64,000 nucleotides of DNA from Calothrix sp. NIES-2098 (GCA_002368175.1 AP018172.1:1610001-1674000), one strand, 5' to 3'; shown: positions 1-8,848, counted from the stretch's first letter. Notes: generated by a model from the letters alone, not told the origin. Made by a program: numbers and translations.

Positions 1-235
1 AGGTGAGCTAAAAGGAATACTTGGCTACACTGACGAAGAAGTAGTTTCTACAGATTTTCAGGGCGATACACACTCCAGTATCTTCGATGCAGGTGCGGGA
101 ATTGAACTAAACTCAAACTTCTTCAAAGTAGTGGCTTGGTACGACAACGAGTGGGGCTACTCAAACCGTGTAGTTGACCTGATGTTGTCAATGGCACAAA
201 AAGAACAACTTGCCCCAGCAGTTGCTTTGGCTTAA
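1..235 (+). CDS. gap: Glyceraldehyde-3-phosphate dehydrogenase, C-terminal end (partial)
   Basis: Only the last 77 or so residues are inside the window; the reading frame enters from the left edge (first full codon at base 2) and stops at TAA 233-235. The segment contains WYDNEWGYSNRVVDL, the diagnostic C-terminal signature of GAPDH, preceded by the conserved D-x-x-S-S-I-F-D-A-G stretch. The enzyme interconverts glyceraldehyde-3-phosphate and 1,3-bisphosphoglycerate in the cytoplasm. The pyruvate kinase and transaldolase genes that follow on the same strand suggest the catabolic, NAD-type enzyme (gap1 in Anabaena nomenclature) rather than the Calvin-cycle form. That last point is inferred from gene order, not from visible cofactor residues. 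Confidence 0.93.
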   Translation, partial: GELKGILGYTDEEVVSTDFQGDTHSSIFDAGAGIELNSNFFKVVAWYDNEWGYSNRVVDLMLSMAQKEQLAPAVALA

Positions 236-255
236 TTAGTCAAGGGTCAAGGGGA

Positions 256-295
256 GCCAGCGCGGTCTTGGGGGTTTCCCCCATGAGCGACTGGC
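256..295. repeat. Dispersed hairpin repeat after gap
   Basis: GCCAG (256-260) pairs with CTGGC (291-295), and inside it TGGGGG (269-274) pairs with CCCCCA (278-283) around a TTT loop. The sequence resembles dispersed repeats known from Nostoc genomes. Its place 20 bases after the gap stop means it could also act as a transcript end, but no T-run follows. Confidence 0.55.
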
Positions 296-465
296 GTTCA
301 AGAGTCAAGGGCCAAAGTTAATTAATCTGGACTTTTGACTCTGGACTATTTGGATACGACGCATAACTTGATAGCAAAACTGGATAAAAAAGTGATTTTA
401 CTGAGCAGCAAAGTGATATGAAGCACTTGTGAATTTGGGCACGTTAGGCGTTCCTGTCACAGGTT

Positions 466-1935
466 ATGGAGAACACCAGGCTATTTCCTAAACCCTCAAT
501 CCCTATGCGTCGAACCAAAATTATTTGTACTGTTGGGCCTGCTACATCTGCTCCTGAGAGGCTAGAAGCGTTGGTAGAAGCTGGAATGAATGTGGCACGG
601 CTGAATTTTTCTCACGGAGCTTATGAATTCCACGCCCAAACTGCTCAGTATCTCAAGCAGATTAGCACTTCTTTGCGAAAGCCGATCGCAATTATGCAAG
701 ACCTGTGTGGCCCGAAGATTCGCTTGGGGACTTTACCACCAGAAGGGCTAATGGTAGAAGCAGGTAGCGAAGTTACGTTTGTTTTACAAGATAAGGGTGA
801 AAGTACTGACGAACTACCTTTACCATTGCCGACTTTGTTTGCAATGGTGCGACCAGGCGAACCAATTTCGATTAATGACGGTCGCGTTAAGCTAGTTGTG
901 AGCGATCGCGATGCCGATCGCATTCGTGCCCATGTGAAAATTGGTGGCTTAATTTCCACTCACAAAGGGGTAAACCTGCCAGAAACTCGTTTACCTGTCA
1001 GTTCTATCACCGAAAAGGATTTGCAGGATTTGCGGTTTGGCATTCAATTAGGTGTGGATTGGGTAGCAGTTTCCTTTGTGCAATCGCCCCAAGACCTAGA
1101 ACCTGCTCAAAGAATGATTGAAGCTGCGGGAGCAAAAATTCGGGTAATTGCCAAAATCGAACGCCCGGAGGCTATCAAGCAATTTGACAGCATCCTAGAA
1201 GCTGCCGACGGGATTATGATTGCCCGCGGCGATTTAGGCGTAGAAATGCCGATTCACGAAGTCCCCCAGATTCAAAAAGATATCATTCGCCGTTGCAATC
1301 GGGCAGGCAAACCAGTGATTACCGCCACGCAAATGCTGGAATCGATGATTAGCGCCCCCGATCCCACCAGGGCAGAAGCAACCGATGTTGCTAACTCTAT
1401 CTGGGATGGTACAGATGCTGTCATGCTTTCTGGTGAAACTGCTGTGGGTCAATATCCTACCGCCGCTGTTCAGATCATGCACAATATCGCCGTGCGCACA
1501 GAACAGTCTTTACAGGAAGGTAGTAGCCATTCCTGGTGTCATGAGGCAGGTAGTTTAAGCGTCACGGAATCTGTGGCAGAAGCGGTATGTCGAATTGCCT
1601 ATGAAACAGGCGCAAAAGCAATTCTTTGTAACACATCTTCCGGGGGTACAGCGCAACTAGTTTCTAAATACCGACCATCTACACCAATTATCGCCCTGAC
1701 TCCCGATGAAACTGTTTACCGCCAGCTAGCACTTTCTTGGGGTGTAATACCTCTGCTCATTCCCCCAGTCCACAATGCGGAAGAGATGTTTATGAATGTG
1801 GTAAACAGAGTCGAAGACATGGGTTTAGTCAAGGACGGCGATAAAGTAGTGATTACCTCCGGCGTCCCAATTGGTAAATCAGGAACAACTAGTTTAATTA
1901 AAGTGCATTCTATTGGACAGCCGATTTTGGCATAA
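466..1935 (+). CDS. pyk: Pyruvate kinase
   Basis: Converts phosphoenolpyruvate and ADP to pyruvate and ATP, the last glycolytic step, in the cytoplasm. The protein begins its conserved core with RRTKIICTVGPA and carries the family signatures IRVIAKIERPEAI (substrate/metal-binding lysine and glutamate) and GKPVITATQMLESMI. It also has the TDAVMLSGETA stretch and a C-terminal alpha/beta allosteric domain ending in SGTTSLIKV. At 489 aa it is slightly longer than usual. ATG 505 would start exactly at MRRTKI and give 476 aa, the length I expect for cyanobacterial enzymes; ATG 466 has only a weak AGG upstream, so the start is open. It lies between gap and tal on the same strand, a glycolysis/oxidative pentose phosphate cluster used for sugar breakdown in the dark or in heterocysts. 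Confidence 0.95.
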   Translation: MENTRLFPKPSIPMRRTKIICTVGPATSAPERLEALVEAGMNVARLNFSHGAYEFHAQTAQYLKQISTSLRKPIAIMQDLCGPKIRLGTLPPEGLMVEAGSEVTFVLQDKGESTDELPLPLPTLFAMVRPGEPISINDGRVKLVVSDRDADRIRAHVKIGGLISTHKGVNLPETRLPVSSITEKDLQDLRFGIQLGVDWVAVSFVQSPQDLEPAQRMIEAAGAKIRVIAKIERPEAIKQFDSILEAADGIMIARGDLGVEMPIHEVPQIQKDIIRRCNRAGKPVITATQMLESMISAPDPTRAEATDVANSIWDGTDAVMLSGETAVGQYPTAAVQIMHNIAVRTEQSLQEGSSHSWCHEAGSLSVTESVAEAVCRIAYETGAKAILCNTSSGGTAQLVSKYRPSTPIIALTPDETVYRQLALSWGVIPLLIPPVHNAEEMFMNVVNRVEDMGLVKDGDKVVITSGVPIGKSGTTSLIKVHSIGQPILA

Positions 1936-2160
1936 CACCCCTAGAATAGAGCCGAGACCAAGACACTCAGGATTCTTGGGCAAAATTAAGAAAAGTTGCC
2001 AAAATCAGAATTTAAGGGGCAAGAGAGAGTGTAAAGAAGGCAGGGGGGATGAAGGAGTGTGGGAGTGCGGGGAGAAATGACAAATGACTATTGACTGTTG
2101 ACCAATGCCCTCTGCCTTTCCTAAGTAAATCCTAAATAAACAACCACCACGGAGCAATTT

Positions 2161-3168
2161 ATGTCTAAAAATCTACTTGAGCAATTGCGCACAATGACTG
2201 TTGTGGTCGCGGATACAGGGGATATCCAAGCGATTGAAAAGTTCAAACCTCAAGACGCTACCACCAATCCCTCGCTGATTACTGCGGCGGCGCAGATGCC
2301 TGAATATCAAGAAATTGTCGATCAGACTTTACTGCAAGCTAAGAAAGATGCAGGTGCAGGTGCAAGCCAAGCTGAGATTGTGACTCTAGCTTTTGACCGT
2401 TTGGCGGTAGCTTTTGGACTGAAGATTTTACAAATTATCCCTGGTCGCGTTTCTACAGAAGTTGATGCGCGTTTGTCCTACGATACGGAAGCTACTGTCA
2501 CCAAAGCTAGAGAATTAATTGCGCAATACAAAGCGGCGGGTGTTTCCCGCGATCGCGTTTTGATTAAAATCGCTACCACCTGGGAAGGTATCCGCGCTGC
2601 GGAAATCCTTGAGAAAGAAGGCATTCATTGTAACTTAACACTGTTATTTGGTCTTCACCAAGCGATCGCCTGTGCGGAAGCTGGCGTTACTCTAATTTCT
2701 CCCTTCGTTGGTCGGATTCTCGATTGGTACAAGAAAGATACCGGACGGGACAGCTACCCCTCAGCAGAAGATCCGGGGGTACTGTCTGTCACCAAGATTT
2801 ACAACTATTACAAGAAATTCGGCTATAAAACCGAAGTTATGGGAGCCAGCTTCCGTAATATTGGTGAAATTACTGAATTAGCAGGTAGCGATTTGCTGAC
2901 TATTTCGCCCTCATTGTTAGCTGAATTGCAAGCAACTATTGGCGAACTACCACGCAAACTCGACCCCGCTAATGCAGCCAGCTTGGAAATTGAAAAAATC
3001 TCCATCGACAAAGCCACCTTTGACAAAATGCACGCTGCTGATCGCATGGCTACTGACAAACTAGCAGAAGGTATTCAAGGTTTCACCAAAGCTTTAGAAG
3101 ACCTGGAAAAACTGCTAGCCAACAGATTGGCTACCTTAGAAAGTAAAGCAGCTAGTCCTGTAGCTTAG
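2161..3168 (+). CDS. tal: Transaldolase (class I)
   Basis: Transfers a dihydroxyacetone unit between sedoheptulose-7-phosphate and glyceraldehyde-3-phosphate in the oxidative pentose phosphate pathway. The Schiff-base lysine is visible as K136 in VLIKIATTWEGI, and the N-terminal DATTNPSLI motif is intact. The length of 335 aa matches the TalB type. A good ribosome site (ACGGAG) sits about 7 bases before ATG 2161. The gene follows pyk by 225 bases; that gap carries short direct repeats of the TGACAAATGAC kind, so it may have its own promoter. A convergent terminator follows at 3218. Confidence 0.96.
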   Translation: MSKNLLEQLRTMTVVVADTGDIQAIEKFKPQDATTNPSLITAAAQMPEYQEIVDQTLLQAKKDAGAGASQAEIVTLAFDRLAVAFGLKILQIIPGRVSTEVDARLSYDTEATVTKARELIAQYKAAGVSRDRVLIKIATTWEGIRAAEILEKEGIHCNLTLLFGLHQAIACAEAGVTLISPFVGRILDWYKKDTGRDSYPSAEDPGVLSVTKIYNYYKKFGYKTEVMGASFRNIGEITELAGSDLLTISPSLLAELQATIGELPRKLDPANAASLEIEKISIDKATFDKMHAADRMATDKLAEGIQGFTKALEDLEKLLANRLATLESKAASPVA

Positions 3169-3217
3169 AATTTCTCTCCATATAGTTAGCACTTTAGTTT
3201 CTATATCTTTCACTCAC

Positions 3218-3249
3218 AAACCCGGTTTTTTAGAAATCGGGTTTTTTTA
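3218..3249 (+). terminator. Rho-independent terminator between tal and the convergent gene
   Basis: AAACCCG (3218-3224) pairs with CGGGTTT (3238-3244) and the stem runs directly into a T tract. It ends the tal transcript. The upstream T-run in the loop would give A residues on the other strand, so it could partly serve the convergent minus-strand gene too. Confidence 0.8.
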
Positions 3250-4116
3250 TGCAGGATTTGTGCTAACCTGCTTCAGCCGCCGTTGAAAAATAATCATCTC
3301 ATTACCAATAACCGGATTCCGCGCTACTAGCTTATCTTGAGAATCCACAACTTCTATATGGCTAAAATCTAATTCTTGAGAGCGTTGTAAGATATCGGCT
3401 GCCAGCTTATCTTGTTGGGATTGGGTGAGAGTGTACCAATTATCACTAATTTTAACAGTAAGATTACTAGTACGAAAATTTGCTTGAATTGATTTTATTA
3501 GACCAGAGGCAACGCGATCGCTAATCTTCGATACTTGATTTTCGATGGCTGCAATTAAAATTTGTTCTGGCGTCAATTGCAAGATTGGAGTTGGTGTTGG
3601 CGTGGGTTCCGGTGTCGCTTCTGGTGTGGGCGTTGGTGTTGGTTCCGGTTCCGCTGGGGTAACTTCCGCTTCTGGCGACGGCGTAATTTCTTCTAGTGGC
3701 TGGGTTTCTGGTGTTGCTAACTCTGGTGTCGTAGTTATCGTTGGTGTTGGCGTTGGTGTGGGAACTTCCTCAACTGGAGGAACCGTTGCTACCTCAGTAG
3801 GTTTATTCGCGAGCAAGCTAGTAGTTGTCCACACTAAAATTACAGCAATACTAGCAATAATTCCTGTCAAAGCTGTATTTGACAACTTTGCTGACAAGTT
3901 TGCTGGTAATAAAGTGCGGATTTTAGCTAACAGTCCACCCCAAAAACCAGGAGTTTCTTCAGTTCCCGGCGGAGGTGCTGTCTCCAGTTTCACCACCGCC
4001 GTCTCTAAAATTCTAATTGTCCCTCTCAGAAATTGAATAATAGTAGACTTCCAAATTGGCTGGTTTCTCCGATTGGGTCTTTGGGGCGGTTGTGAATTCT
4101 GATTGTCTTGCGACAT
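3247..4116 (-). CDS. Conserved cyanobacterial membrane-anchored protein, Pro/Thr-rich linker
   Basis: No enzymatic family recognised. The 289-residue protein has a polar N-terminus rich in Q, N and P, one transmembrane segment (about residues 86-108, IIASIAVILVW core), then a 75-residue linker of repeated TPTPTP/PEPTP units. A C-terminal globular domain of about 100 residues follows (from roughly IAAIENQVSKISDRVASGL). The layout suggests a signal anchor, a flexible wall-spanning spacer and a periplasmic domain. It is convergent with tal. The repeats are encoded by GGTGTTGGCGT-like DNA, which creates a long open antisense frame that is not a gene. Confidence 0.75.
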   Translation of the reverse strand: MSQDNQNSQPPQRPNRRNQPIWKSTIIQFLRGTIRILETAVVKLETAPPPGTEETPGFWGGLLAKIRTLLPANLSAKLSNTALTGIIASIAVILVWTTTSLLANKPTEVATVPPVEEVPTPTPTPTITTTPELATPETQPLEEITPSPEAEVTPAEPEPTPTPTPEATPEPTPTPTPILQLTPEQILIAAIENQVSKISDRVASGLIKSIQANFRTSNLTVKISDNWYTLTQSQQDKLAADILQRSQELDFSHIEVVDSQDKLVARNPVIGNEMIIFQRRLKQVSTNPA

Positions 4117-4328
4117 GGAAATTTCACCAAGAGCAACGAATTAAAGATAAATCAAAACGCTGACAATTTCGCGTATTAGCTTAAATTCTACTCCGGCGAT
4201 AAATGGCGATCGCGTCCAGATGATTTTGTTGATACAGCTAGTATTCTTCAGCAATGAGATTGAGGAAGCGATCGCTCTTTTGCCAAGAACTTAAAGGGGG
4301 ATAGTGCGTCTAAATTTTTTATGAGAGT

Positions 4329-4354
4329 ATGACTATAGTCATGACTATAGTCAT
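4329..4354. promoter_or_regulatory. Two overlapping perfect 14-bp palindromes at the start of a toxin-antitoxin operon
   Basis: ATGACTATAGTCAT occurs at 4329-4342 and again at 4341-4354, each a perfect palindrome, sharing AT. They sit at the very start of the antitoxin gene. Phd/YefM-type antitoxins repress their own operons by binding short palindromes near the promoter, so this is a strong candidate operator. Binding itself is inference. Confidence 0.6.
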
Positions 4355-4586
4355 TATGAAATCCATTTCTAAAACTAAACTCAAAGCTCAACTACTAGAG
4401 TTCCTACGACTTGTCGAGTCAGAAGGAGAAGAAATTGTAGTGACCGATCGCGGTAAGCCTGTCGCCAAAATTTCCAAATACCCACAGACACTTTCCACAG
4501 AGGAGTTATTCGGAGCAATGCGCGGTAAAGTAAATTACTTTGAAGATTTAACTACACCAACCACTGAGGAATGGACAGAATTGTGA
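4329..4586 (+). CDS. Antitoxin, Phd/YefM type
   Basis: Small DNA-binding antitoxin that would neutralise the PIN toxin encoded just downstream and repress the operon. After a repetitive N-terminus (MTIVMTIVIM) comes the typical Phd/YefM core: KTKLKAQLLEFLRLVESEGEEI, then IVVTDRGKPVAKI, the usual strand-turn signature. The acidic, flexible C-terminus is expected to bind the toxin. The start is uncertain: ATG 4356 would give a normal MKSISKTKL start with the palindromes as 5' leader, whereas ATG 4329 translates through them; neither has a convincing ribosome site. It overlaps the toxin gene by 16 bases, which supports translational coupling. Confidence 0.8.
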   Translation: MTIVMTIVIMKSISKTKLKAQLLEFLRLVESEGEEIVVTDRGKPVAKISKYPQTLSTEELFGAMRGKVNYFEDLTTPTTEEWTEL

Positions 4587-4975
4587 AAATAGTTCTCGAT
4601 ACCTGCGCTCTCATCTGGTGGAGTTTAGACCCAGCAAGACTTTCTCAACGAGCTAAGGAAATATGCGATCGCATGGAACGGGATAAAAATGGTCTAGTTC
4701 CGTCTATAGCTATATGGGAAATCTCGATCAAAATCAAAAATCAAAAATTAGATTTAGGAGTCAATCTTAACGAGTACCTAGCAGCGCTGAAAAAGTCCAG
4801 TGTCGTTGAGATTGTACCCATTGATGAAAATATTTGGTTAGAAAGCGTCCGGTTAGAATGGACTCACCGCGATCCAGTAGATCGAGTGGTGGTAGCACTA
4901 GCTAAAACTCATCAAGCTGCAATAATTACAGCAGATAAAGAGATAGCAGATTTCTACTCAGAGGTGATTTGGTAG
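4571..4975 (+). CDS. PIN-domain toxin (VapC-like ribonuclease)
   Basis: Predicted Mg-dependent endoribonuclease of a type II toxin-antitoxin pair. The 134-residue protein is a single PIN domain with the expected acidic set: D10 in VLDTCALIWW, E50 in AIWEISIKI, D101/D104 in HRDPVDRVVVA and D122 in IITADKEI. All catalytic positions look intact, so it is probably active. Its start lies inside the end of the antitoxin gene. The RNA target cannot be told from sequence. Confidence 0.88.
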   Translation: MDRIVKIVLDTCALIWWSLDPARLSQRAKEICDRMERDKNGLVPSIAIWEISIKIKNQKLDLGVNLNEYLAALKKSSVVEIVPIDENIWLESVRLEWTHRDPVDRVVVALAKTHQAAIITADKEIADFYSEVIW

Positions 4976-5029
4976 ATTTACTTTTGCTCGTGATGCCTCA
5001 GCAAAGATAGTAGCAGGAGCAACGCTCTC

Positions 5030-5599
5030 ATGACAGTCTCTACCCAACGCATGACCCTAGAAGAATACCTCAACTATGACAACGGGACAGATACCCGGTA
5101 TGAATTAGTGAATGGAGAATTGGTAGAAATGCCTTCAGAAAGCGACCTTAACCAGCGAATTGTTATGCTGTTACTCGCTTATTTTCTACACCAAGGTATC
5201 CCTTACTACTACTTGAGAATTGGGTTAGAGATTGCAGTCAGTGGCGCTTTGGCTACAGTTCGCCTTCCCAATTTGGTTATACTTGCCGAAGCCGCAGCAA
5301 CAGCCCTAGAAGGTGCTACTTGCTCCATCATTACCTATGATATGCCGCCACCGCGCCTAGTTGTCGAAGTCGTCAGTCCCAACCAGGAGAACCGAGACTA
5401 TCGCCATAAACGCTCGGAGTACGCTGCACGAGAGATTGCTGAATACTGGATTGTAGACCCAATTCAACAACGAGTCACAATTTTGACATGGGTCGATGGA
5501 TTATATGAGGATAAAGTCTACCAAGGAAGCGAAGCGATCGTTTCCCCAGAGTTGGGAACCCTGGAACTGACCGCAGAACAGATATTGAAAGCAGGCTGA
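5030..5599 (+). CDS. Uma2 family endonuclease-like protein (DUF820)
   Basis: Member of the PD-(D/E)XK-like Uma2 family, which is greatly expanded in cyanobacteria and whose function is mostly unknown. Visible hallmarks are N-terminal MTLEEYLN, then YELVNGELVEMP, the central RLVVEVVSPNQENRDYRHK, and EYWIVDPIQQRVTIL. The putative catalytic acid and lysine positions fall in VVEVVSP and in the segment after NRDY. The length of 189 aa is normal. It starts 55 bases after the toxin gene on the same strand; no functional link is implied. Confidence 0.85.
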   Translation: MTVSTQRMTLEEYLNYDNGTDTRYELVNGELVEMPSESDLNQRIVMLLLAYFLHQGIPYYYLRIGLEIAVSGALATVRLPNLVILAEAAATALEGATCSIITYDMPPPRLVVEVVSPNQENRDYRHKRSEYAAREIAEYWIVDPIQQRVTILTWVDGLYEDKVYQGSEAIVSPELGTLELTAEQILKAG

Positions 5600-5650
5600 A
5601 GGCGAACTAGTGAGTTGTATTGTTTTAATTACAAGGCGTCTTCCGCATTT

Positions 5651-5836
5651 ATGTATCCAGAAATACCAACTTCTAAGCAAACCTTTGAATTTTTCTTAGT
5701 TTGCGTCAGATTAAGTAATGTACTTCAACCAATTAACGTAGTCAGGCTAGATGAGAGAACAAATCAAATCTATGTACTGGCTGGCGACGAGACAGAAGTA
5801 CTGATTTACCCAAATGGTAAAGTGAGGTTTTTATGA
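5651..5836 (+). CDS. Small DUF6888-like protein
   Basis: About 61 residues from ATG 5651 (an upstream TTG at 5615 could add 12 more). The second half, LVRLDERTNQIYVLAGDE followed by EVLIYPNGKVRFL, matches my recollection of the cyanobacterial DUF6888 family, which is usually encoded directly before a DUF6887 gene. That arrangement is seen here: its stop overlaps the next start as ATGA. Function unknown. The tight coupling hints at a two-protein unit. Confidence 0.7.
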   Translation: MYPEIPTSKQTFEFFLVCVRLSNVLQPINVVRLDERTNQIYVLAGDETEVLIYPNGKVRFL

Positions 5837-6027
5837 CCGAGATAAATTTTGCTGCAATGAGCAGAGAACAGTTAAGGGAATATGTGAAAACACATCCCCA
5901 AGACCAAGCTGCATTTTATGCATACATGGATATGCTACAAAGCGAACCAGGAATTGAGATAACTTCAATGGATCAGTTTGAGCAACTGCTTAGAGAGAAA
6001 ATCAAACAATCTCAAAGCGAACAATAA
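5833..6027 (+). CDS. Small DUF6887-like protein
   Basis: A 64-residue acidic, mostly helical protein with the pattern NFAAMSREQLREYVKTHPQD followed by QAAFYAYMDML, which I recognise as the DUF6887 signature (F-x-x-M-S/T-x-x-x-L-R-x-Y-V, then D-Q-x-A-F-Y). It overlaps the preceding DUF6888-like gene by 4 bases and is surely co-translated with it. No function is known for the family; partner formation is inference from the coupling. Confidence 0.72.
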   Translation: MTEINFAAMSREQLREYVKTHPQDQAAFYAYMDMLQSEPGIEITSMDQFEQLLREKIKQSQSEQ

Positions 6028-6056
6028 CTCAATGATGAAAGCGATCGCTCAATTTT

Positions 6057-7307
6057 CTATTCCATCGCTTTAATTTGCTTGTTCGCTTCGTTTTCTGCCC
6101 TTACCATTGCCTGCTTTAATGGTTGTTGACCTAACAAAGCGCTAATAAATTGGTTATCAAAGTTATTTACAATTGCTGCTGGATATTTGCCTGCTTGCCA
6201 AGCGGTAGCATAAGATACACCACTAACAAATGGCGATCGCAACGGGTCTTTGTCGTAGCCTAATTTCTCTGCTACAGATTTTCTGGTTGGTAGCGCAAAC
6301 CCTGTTCCCGTCCACTTTTGCATTCCTTGTTTACCTGTGAGATAAGAAATCAATTCCCAAGCTTCAGCTTTGTGTTTTGCTTGCTTATTCATCACATAGG
6401 CAACGGTAAAAACCATAGTATTTTTTTTGCCATTAATACTCGGCAATTCTGCGGTAGCAAACTCCAGATTGGGAAACGTGTCATTTAGATAAGGAATTGC
6501 CCAGTTACCCTCAATTACCATTGCTACCTTGCCCTGACCAAACATTTCGCTACCAGAACTCGTCCCCACATCAGATTTTTGGGCAGAGGAACGGTCTTTT
6601 TGATACTGATCTAATACCAACTGCAATCCCTGCAAACCCGGTTCGCTAGCAAAGGTTGCGCGATCGTTTTGACCAATAATTTGCCCGCCAAAGGCTTTAA
6701 TTTTATAAACTTGACGTGCCAATTCGGGAATTTCTCCAAAGCCGTATTTATTCACTTTGCCTGTTAATTGCCGAGAATAGCTGCGTAATTCCTCCCAAGT
6801 AGTAGGCGGACTACTCAACCCTGCGGTGGCGAAGGCTTTTTTGTTGTAAAACAGCGACAAGGTGGAATAGTCTTTGGGGAAACCGTAAATTCGGTTCTGG
6901 TATTTGAAGCTATTAAGAAGGTTAGGTTCAAAATCTGCTACATCAAATTCGGGGGTGATATAAGCATCTAGCGGTTCGAGGACGTTTTGACTCATGAAGA
7001 AAGGAGCCTCCAGCGCATCCAAATAGAAAACATCCGGTGCGGCTTCGCCAACCAAACGAGTTTTGATTACGTCCATATATTGGTTGGAAATCACCTCATA
7101 CTTAACATCGATCTGGGGGTGCTTTGCTTCAAAATCTTGTAGTACCTGTGTGAGGAGTTTTTGCTCAACTTGATTACCTCCCCAACCACTCAGTTTCACA
7201 GTCACTTTTGTGGATGGGCTTTGTAGTGATAGACTGTGGCAACCAATAATCGCGATCGCGATCGCCATTGCCAATCCAAAAAACTTGAACAATCTGCTTC
7301 TAATCAC
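6057..7307 (-). CDS. Sugar-type ABC transporter solute-binding lipoprotein
   Basis: Family 1 extracellular solute-binding protein (MalE/UgpB-like) of 416 residues. A signal peptide ends in a lipobox with C23 (AIIGC), so the mature protein is a lipoprotein outside the plasma membrane. Family features include VKLSGWGGNQVEQKLL near the N-terminus, then VFYLDALEAPFF, YGFPKDYSTLSLFYNKKAF, and a late AWELISYLTGKQGMQKW. It probably binds a sugar or oligosaccharide. No ATPase or permease gene lies beside it, so it is an orphan binding protein relying on subunits encoded elsewhere. It is divergent from the MFS gene at 7466. Confidence 0.88.
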   Translation of the reverse strand: MIRSRLFKFFGLAMAIAIAIIGCHSLSLQSPSTKVTVKLSGWGGNQVEQKLLTQVLQDFEAKHPQIDVKYEVISNQYMDVIKTRLVGEAAPDVFYLDALEAPFFMSQNVLEPLDAYITPEFDVADFEPNLLNSFKYQNRIYGFPKDYSTLSLFYNKKAFATAGLSSPPTTWEELRSYSRQLTGKVNKYGFGEIPELARQVYKIKAFGGQIIGQNDRATFASEPGLQGLQLVLDQYQKDRSSAQKSDVGTSSGSEMFGQGKVAMVIEGNWAIPYLNDTFPNLEFATAELPSINGKKNTMVFTVAYVMNKQAKHKAEAWELISYLTGKQGMQKWTGTGFALPTRKSVAEKLGYDKDPLRSPFVSGVSYATAWQAGKYPAAIVNNFDNQFISALLGQQPLKQAMVRAENEANKQIKAME

Positions 7308-7465
7308 GTACTCGTCAAAGTCTCTCTGTCCTTACTTATATCGTCTGTAGCCGAAAACTGATATTTACAAATCTGAATTTTTATTGAGAGAGGCAGGATA
7401 GAATAACGAGACATTATCGGCAACTAGACTCATCCTACGGGACTCGATCCGTAAAACTTGAATTT

Positions 7466-8848
7466 ATGACTTCTGTTCCGATTGAAACAGCCGCGCCTGT
7501 GGCTCTGGAAATTACCCAGATTATTACGCCACAATCAGCACTGGCTCCTACCGTAAAACCCAGTCCTCAAGCTTATAAAGATGGTATTCGCACCAGTTTG
7601 AGAGCCTCAACTCTCGATGCTGTTTTTGCCACAGTTTTTGGTGTAGCGACTGGGGGAATTTTACTCAGCAATTTCCTCTTGGAATTAGGTGCTAGCCCAG
7701 TGGTATTTGGGATGCTGTCATCTATCCCCATGCTGGTGAATTTAGTGCAGCCGTTGGGTGCTTACTTGTCGGAACGCAGCAGCAGCCGTTTTTACTATTC
7801 TCTCAGAACGCATGGAATTGCTAGATTGCTGTGGCTAATTCTTGGTATTGGTATTATCGGCTCCAGCTGGATCGGGCTAACTTCTGGACAGTTAGTACTA
7901 TTAACTCTGTTGGTGGTTCTGTTCAGCGGTCTTTTGGGAGGGCTAGGAAGCGCATCATGGCTGAGTTGGCTAGCTACAATTGTTCCTCGACGCTTGCGAG
8001 GTAGGTATTTCGGTTTACGCAATAGTGCAGCTAGCTTAACTAATTTGCTCTGCGTACCTGTGGCGGGGCTAGCTGTATCGCATTGGTTTGGTGGAACTTT
8101 ACAAGGTTACGGCGTAGTTCTACTTGTTGCGATCGTGTTCGGTTTAATTAGCCTGGGGTGTCAGTACTTCCAGATGGACATGAATCCTGCATTGCAAAAT
8201 AGCAGTCTTGTAAAGTACCAGCAAAGCAGTGAATATGCTGCCACCTCAAAAAACGAGTGTACTAGCATCTGGAGTAACTCTAACTTTTTAAAATTTCTGC
8301 TCTATTACGGCTTCTGGATGCTGGCTGTGAATCTCAGCGCGCCTTTCTTCAACTTCTATATGCTAGATCGGCTCAAACTAGATGTAAGCTATGTGACGCT
8401 CTACGGTAGCCTGCAAGCTGGAGCCAATATGCTTTTGATTGTCCTGTGGGGTAAATTGGCAGACAAAATAGGCAATCGCCGGATTTTAATGTTAATTGGA
8501 ATTTTGGTTGCACTAACGCCGTTGTTGTGGATGGGTGTAAGTGCTAATACTTGGAATATCTTGCTGTGGTTGCCGCTTTTACACATCTTTACTGGCGGGA
8601 CTTGGGCGGCAATTGATTTGTGCAATAACAATATACAACTAGGAATTGCACCGCTAAAAAACCAGTCTATCTATTTTGCGATCGCATCGGCTGTGGCTGG
8701 CGTGAGTGGTGCTTTAGGCTCAACTATCGGTGGCTTCATCGCCCAATTTGCCGAACAAGGCGGCTTACTAGGATTATTTGCTCTCTCTAGTGTCTGTCGC
8801 TTAGTAGCGATCGCACCACTCATATTTGTTAAAGAACCGCATGAGTAA
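7466..8848 (+). CDS. MFS transporter
   Basis: Predicted 12-helix major facilitator of 460 residues in the cytoplasmic membrane. After a 40-residue polar N-terminus come hydrophobic segments beginning with TVFGVATGGILLSNFLLELG. The loop between helices 2 and 3 reads SERSSSRFYYSLRTHG, the central cytoplasmic loop lies near SSLVKYQQSSEY, and the second half has GKLADKIGNRRILMLIG, the typical MFS D-x-x-G-x-R motif. The substrate is unknown. It is divergent from the sugar-binding lipoprotein, which does not by itself establish a shared substrate. Confidence 0.85.
   Translation: MTSVPIETAAPVALEITQIITPQSALAPTVKPSPQAYKDGIRTSLRASTLDAVFATVFGVATGGILLSNFLLELGASPVVFGMLSSIPMLVNLVQPLGAYLSERSSSRFYYSLRTHGIARLLWLILGIGIIGSSWIGLTSGQLVLLTLLVVLFSGLLGGLGSASWLSWLATIVPRRLRGRYFGLRNSAASLTNLLCVPVAGLAVSHWFGGTLQGYGVVLLVAIVFGLISLGCQYFQMDMNPALQNSSLVKYQQSSEYAATSKNECTSIWSNSNFLKFLLYYGFWMLAVNLSAPFFNFYMLDRLKLDVSYVTLYGSLQAGANMLLIVLWGKLADKIGNRRILMLIGILVALTPLLWMGVSANTWNILLWLPLLHIFTGGTWAAIDLCNNNIQLGIAPLKNQSIYFAIASAVAGVSGALGSTIGGFIAQFAEQGGLLGLFALSSVCRLVAIAPLIFVKEPHE

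Noticed and set aside
3545..4036. Long plus-strand open frame rich in Gly, Val and Ser
   Set aside because: It is the antisense of the TPTPTP linker of the minus-strand membrane protein; the low-complexity repeat keeps the opposite frame open.
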